DNA of 64,000 nt from JANLYC01 sp963750495 (GCA_963750495.1 CAVVQV010000008.1:248001-312000), one strand, 5' to 3'. Positions 27,356 through 36,143 are shown, numbered from the stretch's first letter. The notes: generated by a model not told the origin, from the letters alone. Made by a program: numbers and translations.

Positions 27356-27412
27356 GTGTCGACGCACGTTCCGATCGCCCAGCGGAGACTCGGAACACGG
27401 ACAGGTCGACAC
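27356..27412 (+). promoter_or_regulatory. structured leader between coaBC and metK (candidate cis-regulatory RNA)
   Basis: Two nested stems are visible. The outer GTGTCGAC (27356-27363) pairs with GTCGACAC (27405-27412), and the inner GTTCCGA (27368-27374) pairs with TCGGAAC (27390-27396) with a 15-base loop. The structure ends 31 bases before the metK TTG and 16 bases before its GGAGGAG. I see no SAM-I consensus. It may be a metK control element, an attenuator or only a coaBC terminator. Confidence 0.55.
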
Positions 27413-27443
27413 GGGTTGGCCGCTCAACGGAGGAGAAAAGGCG

Positions 27444-28637
27444 TTGTCAGGTCGTTTGTTCACGTCGGAGTCGGTGACCGAGGGTCATCCCGACAAGATC
27501 GCTGACCAGATCAGTGACTCAGTGCTCGACGCCCTGCTCACCGACGACCCGGCGAGCAGGGTCGCCGTCGAGACGCTCCTGACGACCGGCCTCGTCGTCG
27601 TCGCCGGCGAGGTCACGACCGACGCCTACGCACCGATCGCCGACATCGTGCGCCGATGCATCCTCGAGATCGGCTACGACTCGTCGAAGAAGGGCTTCGA
27701 TGGAGCCTCCTGTGGCGTCCAGGTTGCCATCGGATCGCAGTCCCAGGACATCGCCCAAGGCGTCAACGACGCCTACGAGGAGCGTCACGACCACTCCATC
27801 GACCCGCTCGACCGGCAGGGTGCCGGAGACCAGGGGCTCATGTTCGGCTACGCCTGCGACGAGACCCCCGAGCTCATGCCGCTGCCGATCACGATCGCCC
27901 ACCGGCTGGCCGAGCGGCTCACGGAGGTCCGCAAGGACGGCACCATGCCCTACCTGCGACCCGACGGGAAGACGCAGGTCACGATCGAGTACGACGGCGA
28001 CCGCCCGGTCCGCATCGACACGGTCGTGGTGTCGTCGCAGCACGCGGCCGACATCGACCTCGAGGGCCTGCTCACCCCCGACGTGAAGAAGCACGTGGTC
28101 GACGATGTGTTGTCCCATTTCGACATCGACGCGAGCGACTACACGCTGCTCGTCAACCCCACGGGGCGGTTCGAGATCGGTGGCCCGATGGGCGACGCCG
28201 GCCTGACCGGTCGCAAGATCATCATCGACACGTACGGCGGCATGGCCCGCCACGGCGGCGGCGCATTCAGCGGCAAGGACCCCTCGAAGGTCGACCGGTC
28301 GGCCGCCTACGCGATGCGCTGGGTCGCGAAGAACGTGGTTGCCGCCGGCCTGGCCCGGCGTTGTGAGGTCCAGGTCGCGTACGCGATCGGCAAGGCCCAG
28401 CCGGTCGGCGTCTACGTCGAGTGTTTCGGCACCGAGACCGTCGACGTGGCTCGGATTCGGGCGGCCATCCTCGAGGTCTTCGACCTGCGGCCCGCGGCGA
28501 TCATCCGCGACCTCGACCTGCTGCGACCCATCTATGCCCTCACTGCCGCCTACGGGCACTTCGGCCGTGAGCTGCCCGAGTTCACCTGGGAGCGCACCGA
28601 CCGCGCCGACGCGCTGCTGGCTGCCGTCGCGCGCTGA
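27444..28637 (+). CDS. metK: S-adenosylmethionine synthetase
   Basis: MetK makes SAM from methionine and ATP. The 397-residue protein starts SGRLFTSESVTEGHPDKIADQISD, the standard N-terminus. It continues with GAGDQGLMFGYACDETPELMP, the P-loop-like GGGAFSGKDPSKVDRSAAY and the C-terminal DLDLLRPIYALTAAYGHFGRE. The start is a TTG at 27444, set by GGAGGAG (27429-27435), eight bases upstream; the longer frame from 27318 overlaps coaBC and the leader structure and is rejected. Confidence 0.96.
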   Translation: MSGRLFTSESVTEGHPDKIADQISDSVLDALLTDDPASRVAVETLLTTGLVVVAGEVTTDAYAPIADIVRRCILEIGYDSSKKGFDGASCGVQVAIGSQSQDIAQGVNDAYEERHDHSIDPLDRQGAGDQGLMFGYACDETPELMPLPITIAHRLAERLTEVRKDGTMPYLRPDGKTQVTIEYDGDRPVRIDTVVVSSQHAADIDLEGLLTPDVKKHVVDDVLSHFDIDASDYTLLVNPTGRFEIGGPMGDAGLTGRKIIIDTYGGMARHGGGAFSGKDPSKVDRSAAYAMRWVAKNVVAAGLARRCEVQVAYAIGKAQPVGVYVECFGTETVDVARIRAAILEVFDLRPAAIIRDLDLLRPIYALTAAYGHFGRELPEFTWERTDRADALLAAVAR

Positions 28638-28654
28638 GCTGCCGGTTCGGCAGC
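28638..28654 (+). terminator. weak hairpin after metK
   Basis: GCTGCCG (28638-28644) pairs with CGGCAGC (28648-28654) around a three-base loop directly after the metK stop. No U tract follows, so termination would be inefficient or rely on other factors. Confidence 0.4.
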
Positions 28655-28728
28655 CGCCTGCCCGCCGTTGAGCGGCTGGCCGTGCTGGGCGACCTCTTGT
28701 CGTGAGTGGCTGGTACAACTGACTCACG

Positions 28729-30747
28729 ATGGACGGGCATGGGGAGCAGCTGGCGTTGCTGCGCAGCGAAGTGCGCGGCAAGAGACCCAAGCCCCCACCA
28801 GGACCCGCTCCTGACCAGCCCATCGCGCGGGTGCTCGTCGACCTGCCCCTGGCCCATCTCGACCGGCCGTTCGACTATGCGGTGCCGGCCACCCTGCACG
28901 ACCAGGCCGTACCGGGCTGCCGGGTCAAGGTGCGGTTCGCCGGACGCGACGTCGACGGCTTCCTGATCGGACGCGCCGATGAGACCGACCACGTCGGCCG
29001 GTTGGCACCGTTGCGCCGGGTCGTCTCCGGCGAGCCCGTCCTCGCCGCAGAGGTCCGGGCGGTGGCTCGGCTGGTGGCTGACCGGTATGCCGGCACGTTG
29101 GCCGACGTACTCCGGCTCGCCGTCCCACCCCGGCACGCCCGGATCGAGAGCGAGCCGGCGGCACCGCCCAGCGAACCGCCCGACCACCCTGTCGACGAGC
29201 TCGTCGAGCCGTGGCTCAGCTATCCCGGCGGACCCGCGTTCGTCGGCCGGCTGGTGACCGGAGAGTCGCCCCGCGCGGTCTGGTCCGCCCTGCCCGGCGA
29301 GGACTGGGCGGGCTGTCTGGCCGCGAGCGCCGCCGCGGCGTCGGTTGCCGGGCGCGGTGCTCTGCTGCTGGCGCCGGACGCACGCGACGTCGCGCGGCTC
29401 GACCGCGCGCTGACCACTCGCCTCGGAGCCGGCCGCCACGTCGTCCTCACCGCCGACCTGGGCCCGGCCGCCCGCTACCGGGCCTTCCTCGCGATCGCGC
29501 GTGGGGTCGTGCAGATCGTCGTCGGCACGCGCGCCGCGGCCTTTGCCCCGGTTCGCGACCTCGGGTTCGTGGCGCTGTGGGACGACGGTGACGACCTGTA
29601 TGCCGAGCCGCGGGCGCCCTACCCGCACGCTCGCGAGGTGCTGCTCCTGCGGGCACACCACGAAGGGGCCGCACTCCTCATGGCCGGGCACGCCCGCTCC
29701 GTCGAGGGGCAGTCGTTGGTCGAGAGCGGCTGGGCGGCAGGGCTCACCGCCGACCGCGACACCATCCGGGCGGTGGCCCCCCAGGTGCATGTCGCCGGCG
29801 AGACCGACCGTGAGCGCGAACGCGACCTGCCCGGGACGTCGAGCCGGATGCCGCATCGGGTGTTCGAGGTGGTGCGCGAGGCGCTCACGACCGGGCCGGT
29901 GCTGGTCCACACGCCGCGGTACGGCTACCAGCCGGCCTTGGCCTGCGGAGACTGCCGTTCCGCGGCGCGCTGCCAGCGCTGTCACGGTCCGTTGGCTCGG
30001 GCGTCGTCGGGCGCAGCACCCTCCTGCCGCTGGTGCGGCCTGGCCGCCGAGCCGTGGCAGTGCCCCCACTGCGGTGGCTCCACGGTGCGCGCCCCTGTCG
30101 TCGGCTCGTTACGGACCGCCGAGGAGTGGGGGCGCAGCTTCCCGGGCACGCCGGTCACGACCTCCGGCGGCGACCATGTCCACGACGAGGTTCCGGACGT
30201 CCCGGGCATCGTGGTCGCCACCCCGGGAGCCGAGCCACGCGCAGCCGGCGGGTACGCCGCTGCCGTCCTGCTCGACGCCTGGCTGTCGCTCAGCCGTCCC
30301 GGCATGCGCGCGGGAGAGGAGTCGCTGCGTCGCTGGTTCAACATCGCGAGCCTGGTCCGGCCGGCAGGCGAGGGTGGCCGCGTCGTCGCCGTCGGTGAGC
30401 CTTCGGAGCCCGCGTTGCAGGCTCTCGTCCGGTGGGACCCGGCCGGGTTCGCCATCCGCGAGCTGGCCGAGCGCACCTCCGCCCATCTCACTCCGGCAGC
30501 CCGCCTCGCGACCATCACCGGCTCGGCGGAGGTGGTGGCCGAGGCGTTGGCGGCGCTGCAGCTGCCGCGGGGCGCCGAGCTGCTCGGCCCGGTGCCGGTC
30601 GACGATGACCAGGTCCGGGTCGTCGTCCGCACGACACGCGCTCATGGCGCGGCGCTGGCGCAGTCTCTCCAGCACCTGCAGGCGGGACGGAGCAGTCGCA
30701 AGCTGCCACCGGTGCGCGTCCAGGTCGATCCTCCCGACCTGGCCTGA
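28729..30747 (+). CDS. priA: primosomal protein N-prime (PriA-like), ATPase-deficient actinobacterial form
   Basis: PriA recognises stalled forks and reloads the replisome. The 672-residue protein has the N-terminal DNA-binding domain (VLVDLPLAHLDRPFDYAVP, VRFAGRDVDGFLIG) and the helicase-like body. Its zinc-binding cysteines are CGDC, CQRC, CRWC and CPHC at about residues 405-450. The Walker A motif GxGKT is absent (SVAGRGALLLAPDA in its place), and the DEEH box is replaced by WDDGDD, so it cannot be an ATP-driven helicase. This loss is typical of the actinobacterial family, not a local mutation. It follows metK, as in other Actinobacteria. Confidence 0.92.
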   Translation: MDGHGEQLALLRSEVRGKRPKPPPGPAPDQPIARVLVDLPLAHLDRPFDYAVPATLHDQAVPGCRVKVRFAGRDVDGFLIGRADETDHVGRLAPLRRVVSGEPVLAAEVRAVARLVADRYAGTLADVLRLAVPPRHARIESEPAAPPSEPPDHPVDELVEPWLSYPGGPAFVGRLVTGESPRAVWSALPGEDWAGCLAASAAAASVAGRGALLLAPDARDVARLDRALTTRLGAGRHVVLTADLGPAARYRAFLAIARGVVQIVVGTRAAAFAPVRDLGFVALWDDGDDLYAEPRAPYPHAREVLLLRAHHEGAALLMAGHARSVEGQSLVESGWAAGLTADRDTIRAVAPQVHVAGETDRERERDLPGTSSRMPHRVFEVVREALTTGPVLVHTPRYGYQPALACGDCRSAARCQRCHGPLARASSGAAPSCRWCGLAAEPWQCPHCGGSTVRAPVVGSLRTAEEWGRSFPGTPVTTSGGDHVHDEVPDVPGIVVATPGAEPRAAGGYAAAVLLDAWLSLSRPGMRAGEESLRRWFNIASLVRPAGEGGRVVAVGEPSEPALQALVRWDPAGFAIRELAERTSAHLTPAARLATITGSAEVVAEALAALQLPRGAELLGPVPVDDDQVRVVVRTTRAHGAALAQSLQHLQAGRSSRKLPPVRVQVDPPDLA

Positions 30748-30803
30748 CCACGGGCTCGGCCGCCGAGCGGGAACAGCGGCAGGAATTCGTCCGGAAAGGG
30801 TCC

Positions 30804-30809
30804 TACGGT
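30804..30809 (+). promoter_or_regulatory. candidate -10 box for the DinB-like gene
   Basis: TACGGT ends six bases before the ATG at 30816, fitting a leaderless transcript. No clear -35. Confidence 0.35.
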
Positions 30810-30815
30810 GTCGTC

Positions 30816-31385
30816 ATGACCGAGACGGTGAATCCTCAAGACCCGTGGTGGCATCCACCCGTCGCCGGCACTGAGGCGGACCACCTCATGGCCGCGCTCA
30901 ACCGCCAGCGCACGACGTTCCGCTGGAAGGCCGATGGCCTCGACGCCACCGGACTCGCCCGCACGATCGGTGCCTCGACGCTGACGATCGGGGGGTTGCT
31001 GAAGCACCTCGCTCTCGTCGAAGACCTCTACTTCACCGCGCGGCTGCGGCAGACCTCTCCGGGCCGACCCTGGGAAGACGTCGACTGGGACGCCGAGCCC
31101 GACTGGGACTGGTCGTCGGCGGCGTTCGACAGCCCCCAGCAGCTGTACGCGCTGTATGACGCGTCTGTCGCGAGGTCGCGCGCCCACCTCGCCGCCGCCA
31201 TGGCCGACGGAGGACTCGACCAGGTCATCGACTTCGGGTGGCCGGACGGGCGCAAGCCCAGCCTGCGTCGGATGCTGTGTGACCTGATCGAGGAGTACGG
31301 ACGACACACCGGCCACGCCGACCTGCTCCGTGAAGCGGTCGACGGCCGGGTGGGCGAGGATCCCCCCTCCGACGTCGACTTCTGA
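30816..31385 (+). CDS. DinB/DUF664 family protein
   Basis: A 189-residue four-helix-bundle protein of the DinB-like superfamily, whose actinobacterial members include metal- and mycothiol-dependent enzymes. Three histidines placed as in the metal site are visible: H in GLLKHLALVEDLYF and the pair in EYGRHTGHADLLREAVDG near the C-terminus. The N-terminus (DPWWHPPVAGTEADHLMAALNRQR) is typical of the DUF664 group. The substrate is unknown. It is separated by about 70 bases from priA and by 56 bases from the next gene, with its own promoter-like box. Confidence 0.87.
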   Translation: MTETVNPQDPWWHPPVAGTEADHLMAALNRQRTTFRWKADGLDATGLARTIGASTLTIGGLLKHLALVEDLYFTARLRQTSPGRPWEDVDWDAEPDWDWSSAAFDSPQQLYALYDASVARSRAHLAAAMADGGLDQVIDFGWPDGRKPSLRRMLCDLIEEYGRHTGHADLLREAVDGRVGEDPPSDVDF

Positions 31386-31411
31386 CCAGGCACGTCCCGG
31401 TCGGCTAAACT
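31382..31411 (+). promoter_or_regulatory. promoter of the isocitrate-lyase-family gene
   Basis: CTGACC (31382-31387) and TAAACT (31406-31411) are 18 bases apart. Transcription would start about 23 bases before the ATG, leaving room for the GAGGTG ribosome binding site. Confidence 0.5.
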
Positions 31412-31441
31412 CGAGCGTTGGTCGGGCCGGTGAGGTGAGCC

Positions 31442-32251
31442 ATGAACTCCCACGACGAGCGGATCGTCACGTTCCACGGACTCCATGAGTCGGGCTGCTT
31501 CGTCATGCCGAACCCGTGGGACGCCGGCAGCGCGCGGGCGTTGGAGCAGCTCGGCTTCCCGGCCCTGGCGACCACCAGCGCCGGGTTCGCCTGGACACTG
31601 GGCCGCCCGGACAACGCAGTCTCGCTCGACGAGGCGCTCGAGCATCTCCGGACGGTGGCGGCCGCCGTACGCGTGCCCGTCAACGCCGACTTCGAGGGTG
31701 GTTTCGCGGTCGATCCCGACGAGGTCCGGACCAACGTGAAGAGTGCCGCGGGGACCGGGATCGCCGGGCTGTCGATCGAGGACTCCACCGGCAACGGCGA
31801 TGAGCCCCTCCATGCCTTCGACCTGGCCGTCGAGCGCATCCGCGCCGCCCGCCGTGGCATCGACGAGAGTGGCAGCGGCGTGCTCCTCACGGGTCGCTCC
31901 GAGGGTTTCGTGGTCGGTCGTCCCGACCTCGACGAGACGATCAGACGACTCCAGGCGTACGCCGAAGCCGGCGCCGACTGCCTCTATGCCCCGCGTATCC
32001 AGAGCCTCGACGATGTGGCGGCCGTCGTCGCAGCCGTTGCTCCCAAACCGGTCAACCTGCTCATCAACGCGCCCTTCATCACCGCGGCGCAGGCGGCGGA
32101 GCTGGGTGTGCGTCGCATCAGCGTCGGCGGCACCCTGGCGCGGACGGCGTGGTCGGGCTTCCTTGGTGTTGCTCAGGAGATCGCCGACACAGGCACGTTC
32201 TCCGGCTTTGCTGGTCTGCCCGACGTCGATGCCCTGCTCAGCGATCGATAA
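31442..32251 (+). CDS. isocitrate lyase / phosphoenolpyruvate mutase family protein
   Basis: A 269-residue TIM-barrel protein of the ICL/PEPM superfamily. Visible are the start of the barrel MPNPWDAGSARALEQLGFPALATTSAGFAWTLG, the metal-binding VNADFEGGF (Asp-x-Glu), GLSIEDSTG and TGRSEGF. The isocitrate lyase KKCGH loop is missing, and the length is that of the 2-methylisocitrate lyase/phosphonopyruvate hydrolase-like group. It probably cleaves or rearranges a C-C or P-C bond of a 2-oxo or hydroxy acid; the substrate is not predictable. It appears to be a single-gene unit. Confidence 0.87.
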   Translation: MNSHDERIVTFHGLHESGCFVMPNPWDAGSARALEQLGFPALATTSAGFAWTLGRPDNAVSLDEALEHLRTVAAAVRVPVNADFEGGFAVDPDEVRTNVKSAAGTGIAGLSIEDSTGNGDEPLHAFDLAVERIRAARRGIDESGSGVLLTGRSEGFVVGRPDLDETIRRLQAYAEAGADCLYAPRIQSLDDVAAVVAAVAPKPVNLLINAPFITAAQAAELGVRRISVGGTLARTAWSGFLGVAQEIADTGTFSGFAGLPDVDALLSDR

Positions 32252-32313
32252 CGCCGCGTCTTGGGCCGGTCCGGTCCGGCTCGGCCGGGGCCGAACGGGC
32301 TCCGGCCACGCTC

Positions 32314-32319
32314 TAGACT
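32314..32319 (+). promoter_or_regulatory. candidate -10 box for def
   Basis: TAGACT lies 37 bases before the def GTG. It would give a leader of about 30 bases carrying the GGAG ribosome binding site. No convincing -35 was found. Confidence 0.4.
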
Positions 32320-32356
32320 GGCGCCGCACCATCGCCGTCTCGTCCTTGGAGTGCTC

Positions 32357-32902
32357 GTGGCCGTCCGTGACATCCGGCTGTTCGGTGACCCCGTGCTCAG
32401 GTCCGTGGCCGCCCCTGTCGTGGACTTCGACGCGCAGCTGCGCACGGTGGTGCGCGACCTCACCGAGACGATGCTGGCGGCTCCCGGGGCCGGGTTGGCG
32501 GCGCCCCAGATCGGCGTCGGACTGCGGCTGTTCGCCTACAACGTCGACGGCGTCGTCGGTCACCTGGTCAACCCTGAGCTGTCGCTGACTGAGGAGACCC
32601 AGACCGGAGACGAAGGCTGTCTGTCGATCCCCGGCCTGACGTTCGACTGCACCCGGGCGTTCGGCGTGGTGGCGCGCGGTTTCGACATGTACGGCGAACC
32701 GGTCGTGCTGGAAGGCACGGAGACCCTGGCGCGGTGCATCCAGCACGAGACCGACCATCTCGACGGCATCCTGTTCGTCGACCGGCTCGATGACGTCACG
32801 CGCAAGGCGGCGATGAAGGCGATCCGCGAGGCCGAGTGGAACGGGCTGCAGGCGCCGACCGTCAAGGAGAGCCCGCACCCGATGTTCGGTCGGGGCATGT
32901 AG
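32357..32902 (+). CDS. def: peptide deformylase
   Basis: Def removes the formyl group from nascent proteins. All three motifs are present in the 181-residue protein: GAGLAAPQIG, EGCLSIPG (metal Cys) and QHETDHLDG (the HExxH-type motif with two His ligands). The GTG at 32357 follows GGAG by six bases and gives the standard start VAVRDIRLFGDPVLR; the earlier open frame is not supported. It is directly followed by fmt, its functional counterpart, after two bases. Confidence 0.95.
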   Translation: MAVRDIRLFGDPVLRSVAAPVVDFDAQLRTVVRDLTETMLAAPGAGLAAPQIGVGLRLFAYNVDGVVGHLVNPELSLTEETQTGDEGCLSIPGLTFDCTRAFGVVARGFDMYGEPVVLEGTETLARCIQHETDHLDGILFVDRLDDVTRKAAMKAIREAEWNGLQAPTVKESPHPMFGRGM

Positions 32903-32904
32903 CC

Positions 32905-33831
32905 GTGCGACTCGTGTTCGCCGGCACCCCCGCGGTGGCGCTGCCGTCTCTGCAGGCGTTGCTGGACTCACGCCACGACGTCGTGGCCGTCGTGACCCGC
33001 CCGGACGCACCCACCGGACGCGGCCGTCACCTCACCGCCTCACCGGTCGCCGAGCTGGCGAGCGAGCACGGCATCGAGGTGCTCCGACCGGTCAAGGCCG
33101 GCGACCCTGCCTTTCTCTCGCGGTTGCGCGACATCCGCCCCGACTGCTGCCCGGTCGTGGCCTATGGTGCACTGCTGCCCCCGGCGGCACTCGAGATCCC
33201 CACGCGCGGCTGGGTCAACCTGCATTTCTCGGTGCTGCCGGCGTGGCGCGGCGCCGCGCCGGTCCAGCGCTCGCTGATGGCCGGCGACGAGGTGACCGGA
33301 GCGACGACCTTTCGTATCGTCAAGGAGCTCGACGCCGGCCCGACCTACGGGTTGTTCACCGAACGGGTTCGCGACGACGACACGGCGGGGACCTTGCTCG
33401 AGCGTCTCGCGGAGTACGGCGCCGGGCTGCTGGTCACCACGCTCGACGGTATCGAGGACGGCATGCTCGAGGAGCGGGAACAGGACGCCGAGCTCGTGTC
33501 GTACGCGCCCAAGCTGACCGTTGACGACGCCCGGGTCGACTGGGCCCGCCCAGCGTTCGCCGTCGACCGACAGATCCGGGGTTGCACGCCTGCGCCGGGC
33601 GCTTGGACCACGTTGGACGGGGCCCGTCTCAAGGTCGGCGCGGTGGAGCTGCGACCGGAGCGCACCGAGCTCGGGGCGGGCGACCTGGCCGTCGGCAAGT
33701 CGGCCGTGCTGGTCGGCACAGGGAGCCACGCCCTCGTGCTCGGAGAGGTCCAGCCGGAAGGCAAGCCACGGATGCGCGCAGCCGACTGGGCGCGCGGCTT
33801 GCGCTCGGCGCCACTCCGGCTGGGCAACTGA
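32905..33831 (+). CDS. fmt: methionyl-tRNA formyltransferase
   Basis: Fmt formylates initiator Met-tRNA with 10-formyl-THF. The 308-residue protein has the N-terminal VRLVFAGTPAVALPSLQALL, the catalytic LHFSVLPAWRGAAPVQRSLMAGD (folate site SLLP-like) and the C-terminal tRNA-binding domain (CTPAPGAWTTLDGARLKVGAVEL). The GTG at 32905 lies two bases after the def stop; the longer frame from 32836 overlaps def. rsmB follows after four bases. def-fmt-rsmB is a common order. Confidence 0.96.
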   Translation: MRLVFAGTPAVALPSLQALLDSRHDVVAVVTRPDAPTGRGRHLTASPVAELASEHGIEVLRPVKAGDPAFLSRLRDIRPDCCPVVAYGALLPPAALEIPTRGWVNLHFSVLPAWRGAAPVQRSLMAGDEVTGATTFRIVKELDAGPTYGLFTERVRDDDTAGTLLERLAEYGAGLLVTTLDGIEDGMLEEREQDAELVSYAPKLTVDDARVDWARPAFAVDRQIRGCTPAPGAWTTLDGARLKVGAVELRPERTELGAGDLAVGKSAVLVGTGSHALVLGEVQPEGKPRMRAADWARGLRSAPLRLGN

Positions 33832-33835
33832 CACC

Positions 33836-35224
33836 GTGAGCGCCGGCTCCCCGCGCAGGGCTCGCGCCCGGACCGCGGTCGACCCAGCGCGGCAGACCGC
33901 CTACGACGCGCTGCGCGCCGTCGACGTCGACGACGCCTATCTCAACCTGGTGCTGCCGCGGCTGCTGTCCGAACGCCGCCTGGGCGGTCGAGACGCGGCG
34001 TTCGCCACCGAGCTCGCGGCCGGCACCGCCCGGCTCCAGGGCAGCTACGACGCCATCCTCGGGGCGCTGGTGACGGCAGGCTCCGCATCACTGCAGCCCG
34101 CGGTCCGGACCGCTCTGCGCCTGGGCGCCCACCAGCTCGTGAGCATGCGCGTCCCGTCGCACGCGGCCGTCGGTACGACCGTGGAGCTCGTGCGGGCCGA
34201 GGTCGGTGAGCGACCGGTGCGGCTGGTCAACGCGGTGCTGAGGAAGGTGGCCGCGCACGACCTGGCGACCTGGATGGCGCGGCTCGCCCCCGACCCCGGC
34301 CACGACCTGGTCGGACACCTGGCCGTGACGTATGCACATCCCCACTGGATCGTTGAGGAGCTGTTGCGGGTGTTGGGCGACTCCGACCAGGTGCGTGCCC
34401 TGCTCGCGGCCGACAACGTCGCACCCCTGGTCACGCTGGCGACGCGGCCGGGCGTTTCCGCACCGGCCGACCTGCTGGCCCGGCACGGCGCGCAAGTCCG
34501 GCCGGGACGATGGTCGCCGTACGCCGCGATCCTCGAGACCGGCGACCCCGGCCAGTTCGACGAGGTACGTGCCGGGCGTGTCGGAGTCCAGGACGAAGGC
34601 TCTCAACTCGTCACGCTGGCGCTGGCGCGGGCCACCGTCGTCGGCCGCGATACGCGCTGGCTCGACCTCTGCGCCGGACCGGGCGGCAAGGCGACGCTGC
34701 TCACCGGGCTGGCGCGCGAAGGCGGAGCCACCCTGATCGCCAACGAGCGCCTGGCGCACCGCGCAGCACTCGTGCGCGCCGGACTGCAGGCGTACGGGCC
34801 ACCCGCGACCGTCGTCTGCGGCGACGGCAGGCAACCGGCGTGGCTGCCCGGCACGTTCGACCGGGTGCTGGTCGACGCGCCATGCAGTGGTCTCGGCGCG
34901 CTGCGCAGGCGGCCGGAGTCGCGGTGGCGTCGCACCCCGGCCGACGTGGTCGACCTGGTGCCGTTGCAGCGAGCGCTCCTTGACGCCGCGCTGGACTCGG
35001 CACGGCCCGGCGGCGTCGTCGCCTATGTCACCTGCTCACCACATGTCGACGAGACACGGGGGGTGGTCGAGGCGGTGCTCGCCGCTCGCGTGGACGTGAC
35101 ACAGGAAGACCCGCGCGACCTGCTACCGGAGGTCGACGACCTCGGCCCGGGTCCGTACCTGCAGCTGTGGCCGCACGTCCATGGCACGGACGCGATGTTC
35201 CTCGCAGTGCTGCGCCGCTCCTGA
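33836..35224 (+). CDS. rsmB: 16S rRNA (cytosine 967-C5)-methyltransferase
   Basis: RsmB methylates C967 of 16S rRNA. In the 462-residue protein the N-terminal part is the NusB-like RNA-binding domain (ARQTAYDALRAVDVDDAYLNLVLPRLL). The C-terminal SAM domain has WLDLCAGPGGKATLLTGLA and the two active cysteines in VDAPCSGLG and VTCSPHVDE. The GTG at 33836 starts four bases after fmt. The more upstream frame (from 33521) is a shadow of fmt. Confidence 0.95.
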   Translation: MSAGSPRRARARTAVDPARQTAYDALRAVDVDDAYLNLVLPRLLSERRLGGRDAAFATELAAGTARLQGSYDAILGALVTAGSASLQPAVRTALRLGAHQLVSMRVPSHAAVGTTVELVRAEVGERPVRLVNAVLRKVAAHDLATWMARLAPDPGHDLVGHLAVTYAHPHWIVEELLRVLGDSDQVRALLAADNVAPLVTLATRPGVSAPADLLARHGAQVRPGRWSPYAAILETGDPGQFDEVRAGRVGVQDEGSQLVTLALARATVVGRDTRWLDLCAGPGGKATLLTGLAREGGATLIANERLAHRAALVRAGLQAYGPPATVVCGDGRQPAWLPGTFDRVLVDAPCSGLGALRRRPESRWRRTPADVVDLVPLQRALLDAALDSARPGGVVAYVTCSPHVDETRGVVEAVLAARVDVTQEDPRDLLPEVDDLGPGPYLQLWPHVHGTDAMFLAVLRRS

Positions 35225-35250
35225 AACGGCCCGGACCCCTCCTCTAGACT
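35221..35250 (+). promoter_or_regulatory. promoter of rpe, probably leaderless
   Basis: CTGAAA (35221-35226) and TAGACT (35245-35250) are 18 bases apart, and the ATG lies nine bases after the -10. Initiation at the usual distance would start the mRNA close to the start codon. Confidence 0.55.
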
Positions 35251-35259
35251 CCTCAGACC

Positions 35260-35916
35260 ATGGGCATTCAGATCTCGCCGAGCATCCTGGCGGCCGACTT
35301 CGCCAACCTCGAGGCCGCTGCCCGCTCCGTGGCGAGCGCCGACTGGCTGCACGTCGACGTCATGGACAACCACTTCGTCCCCAACCTGACCCTGGGTCTG
35401 CCGGTCGTGGAGTCGTTGGCCAGGTCTGCCGCGCAGCCGCTCGACTGCCACCTCATGATCGAGGACCCGGACCGCTGGGCACCGGCCTACGTCGAGGCGG
35501 GCGCCGCGAGTGTGACCTTCCACGTCGAGGCCTGTGGCGCCCCCGTCCGGCTGGCACGCGAGCTACGCGCGATGCAGGCGCGTGCCGGCATGGCACTGAA
35601 GCCTGCGACCTCGGTCGAGCCCTACGAGGAGCTGCTGCCCGAGCTCGACATGCTGCTCATCATGACCGTCGAGCCCGGCTTCGGAGGCCAGTCCTTCCTC
35701 GACATCTGCCTGCCGAAGATCAAACGAGCGCGTGCGCTCATCGGTCGGTACGGCGGCGAAGTGTGGCTGCAGGTCGACGGCGGAGTGTCGACCGACACCA
35801 TCGAGCGATGCGCCGATGCAGGAGCGGACGTCTTCGTCGCCGGCTCGGCCGTCTTCGGGTCGGACCAGCCGGACGCCATGGTGGAGCACCTGCGGGACCT
35901 CGCCACCGCGACCTGA
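35260..35916 (+). CDS. rpe: ribulose-phosphate 3-epimerase
   Basis: Rpe interconverts ribulose-5-phosphate and xylulose-5-phosphate. The 218-residue TIM barrel has PSILAADFANL, the metal/catalytic WLHVDVMDNHFVPNLTLG, DCHLMIEDP, MTVEPGFGGQSF and the phosphate-binding VDGGV plus FVAGSAVFG. Ribulose-5-phosphate is also the precursor for the RibB half of RibBA, whose operon follows directly, so the position may be functional. Confidence 0.96.
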   Translation: MGIQISPSILAADFANLEAAARSVASADWLHVDVMDNHFVPNLTLGLPVVESLARSAAQPLDCHLMIEDPDRWAPAYVEAGAASVTFHVEACGAPVRLARELRAMQARAGMALKPATSVEPYEELLPELDMLLIMTVEPGFGGQSFLDICLPKIKRARALIGRYGGEVWLQVDGGVSTDTIERCADAGADVFVAGSAVFGSDQPDAMVEHLRDLATAT

Positions 35917-35946
35917 CCGCCCGCTGCCCTGCTGAGACAAATACGG

Positions 35947-35977
35947 TGGCAGCCCGGTCGGGGTGGGGTGGCATACT
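35947..35977 (+). promoter_or_regulatory. weak candidate promoter of the rib operon
   Basis: CATACT (35972-35977) could be the -10, with TGGCAG (35947-35952) as a poor -35 at 19 bases spacing. It lies just upstream of the FMN aptamer, where the promoter is expected. Confidence 0.35.
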
Positions 35978-36000
35978 GGAGGCGCAGAGTGACAACTCTT

Positions 36001-36126
36001 GCGTGCTCCGGGGTCGGTGAAAGTCCGAGCCGGCGGTGAAAGTCCGCGACCCGGCCGCCCAGGCGGTCGGTTGATCCGGTGAAATTCCGGAACCGACGGT
36101 GAAAGTCCGGATGGGAGGATGCACGC
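36001..36126 (+). ncRNA. FMN riboswitch aptamer (RFN element)
   Basis: The closing stem GCGTGC (36001-36006) pairs with GCACGC (36121-36126). Inside are the conserved blocks GGGTCGGTGAAAGTCC, GGTGAAAGTCCGCGACCC, TTGATCCGGTGAAATTCCGG and GACGGTGAAAGTCCGGATGGG, the hallmark of the RFN element. The gene downstream, ribD, and the rest of the rib operon are its normal targets, so FMN would shut off riboflavin synthesis and uptake. Confidence 0.96.
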
Positions 36127-36143
36127 ACGTCGCCCGATGGCGG

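Noticed and set aside
27355..27443. SAM-I riboswitch upstream of metK
   Set aside because: The conserved SAM-I blocks are absent; only two nested stems are present, reported as an unclassified leader.
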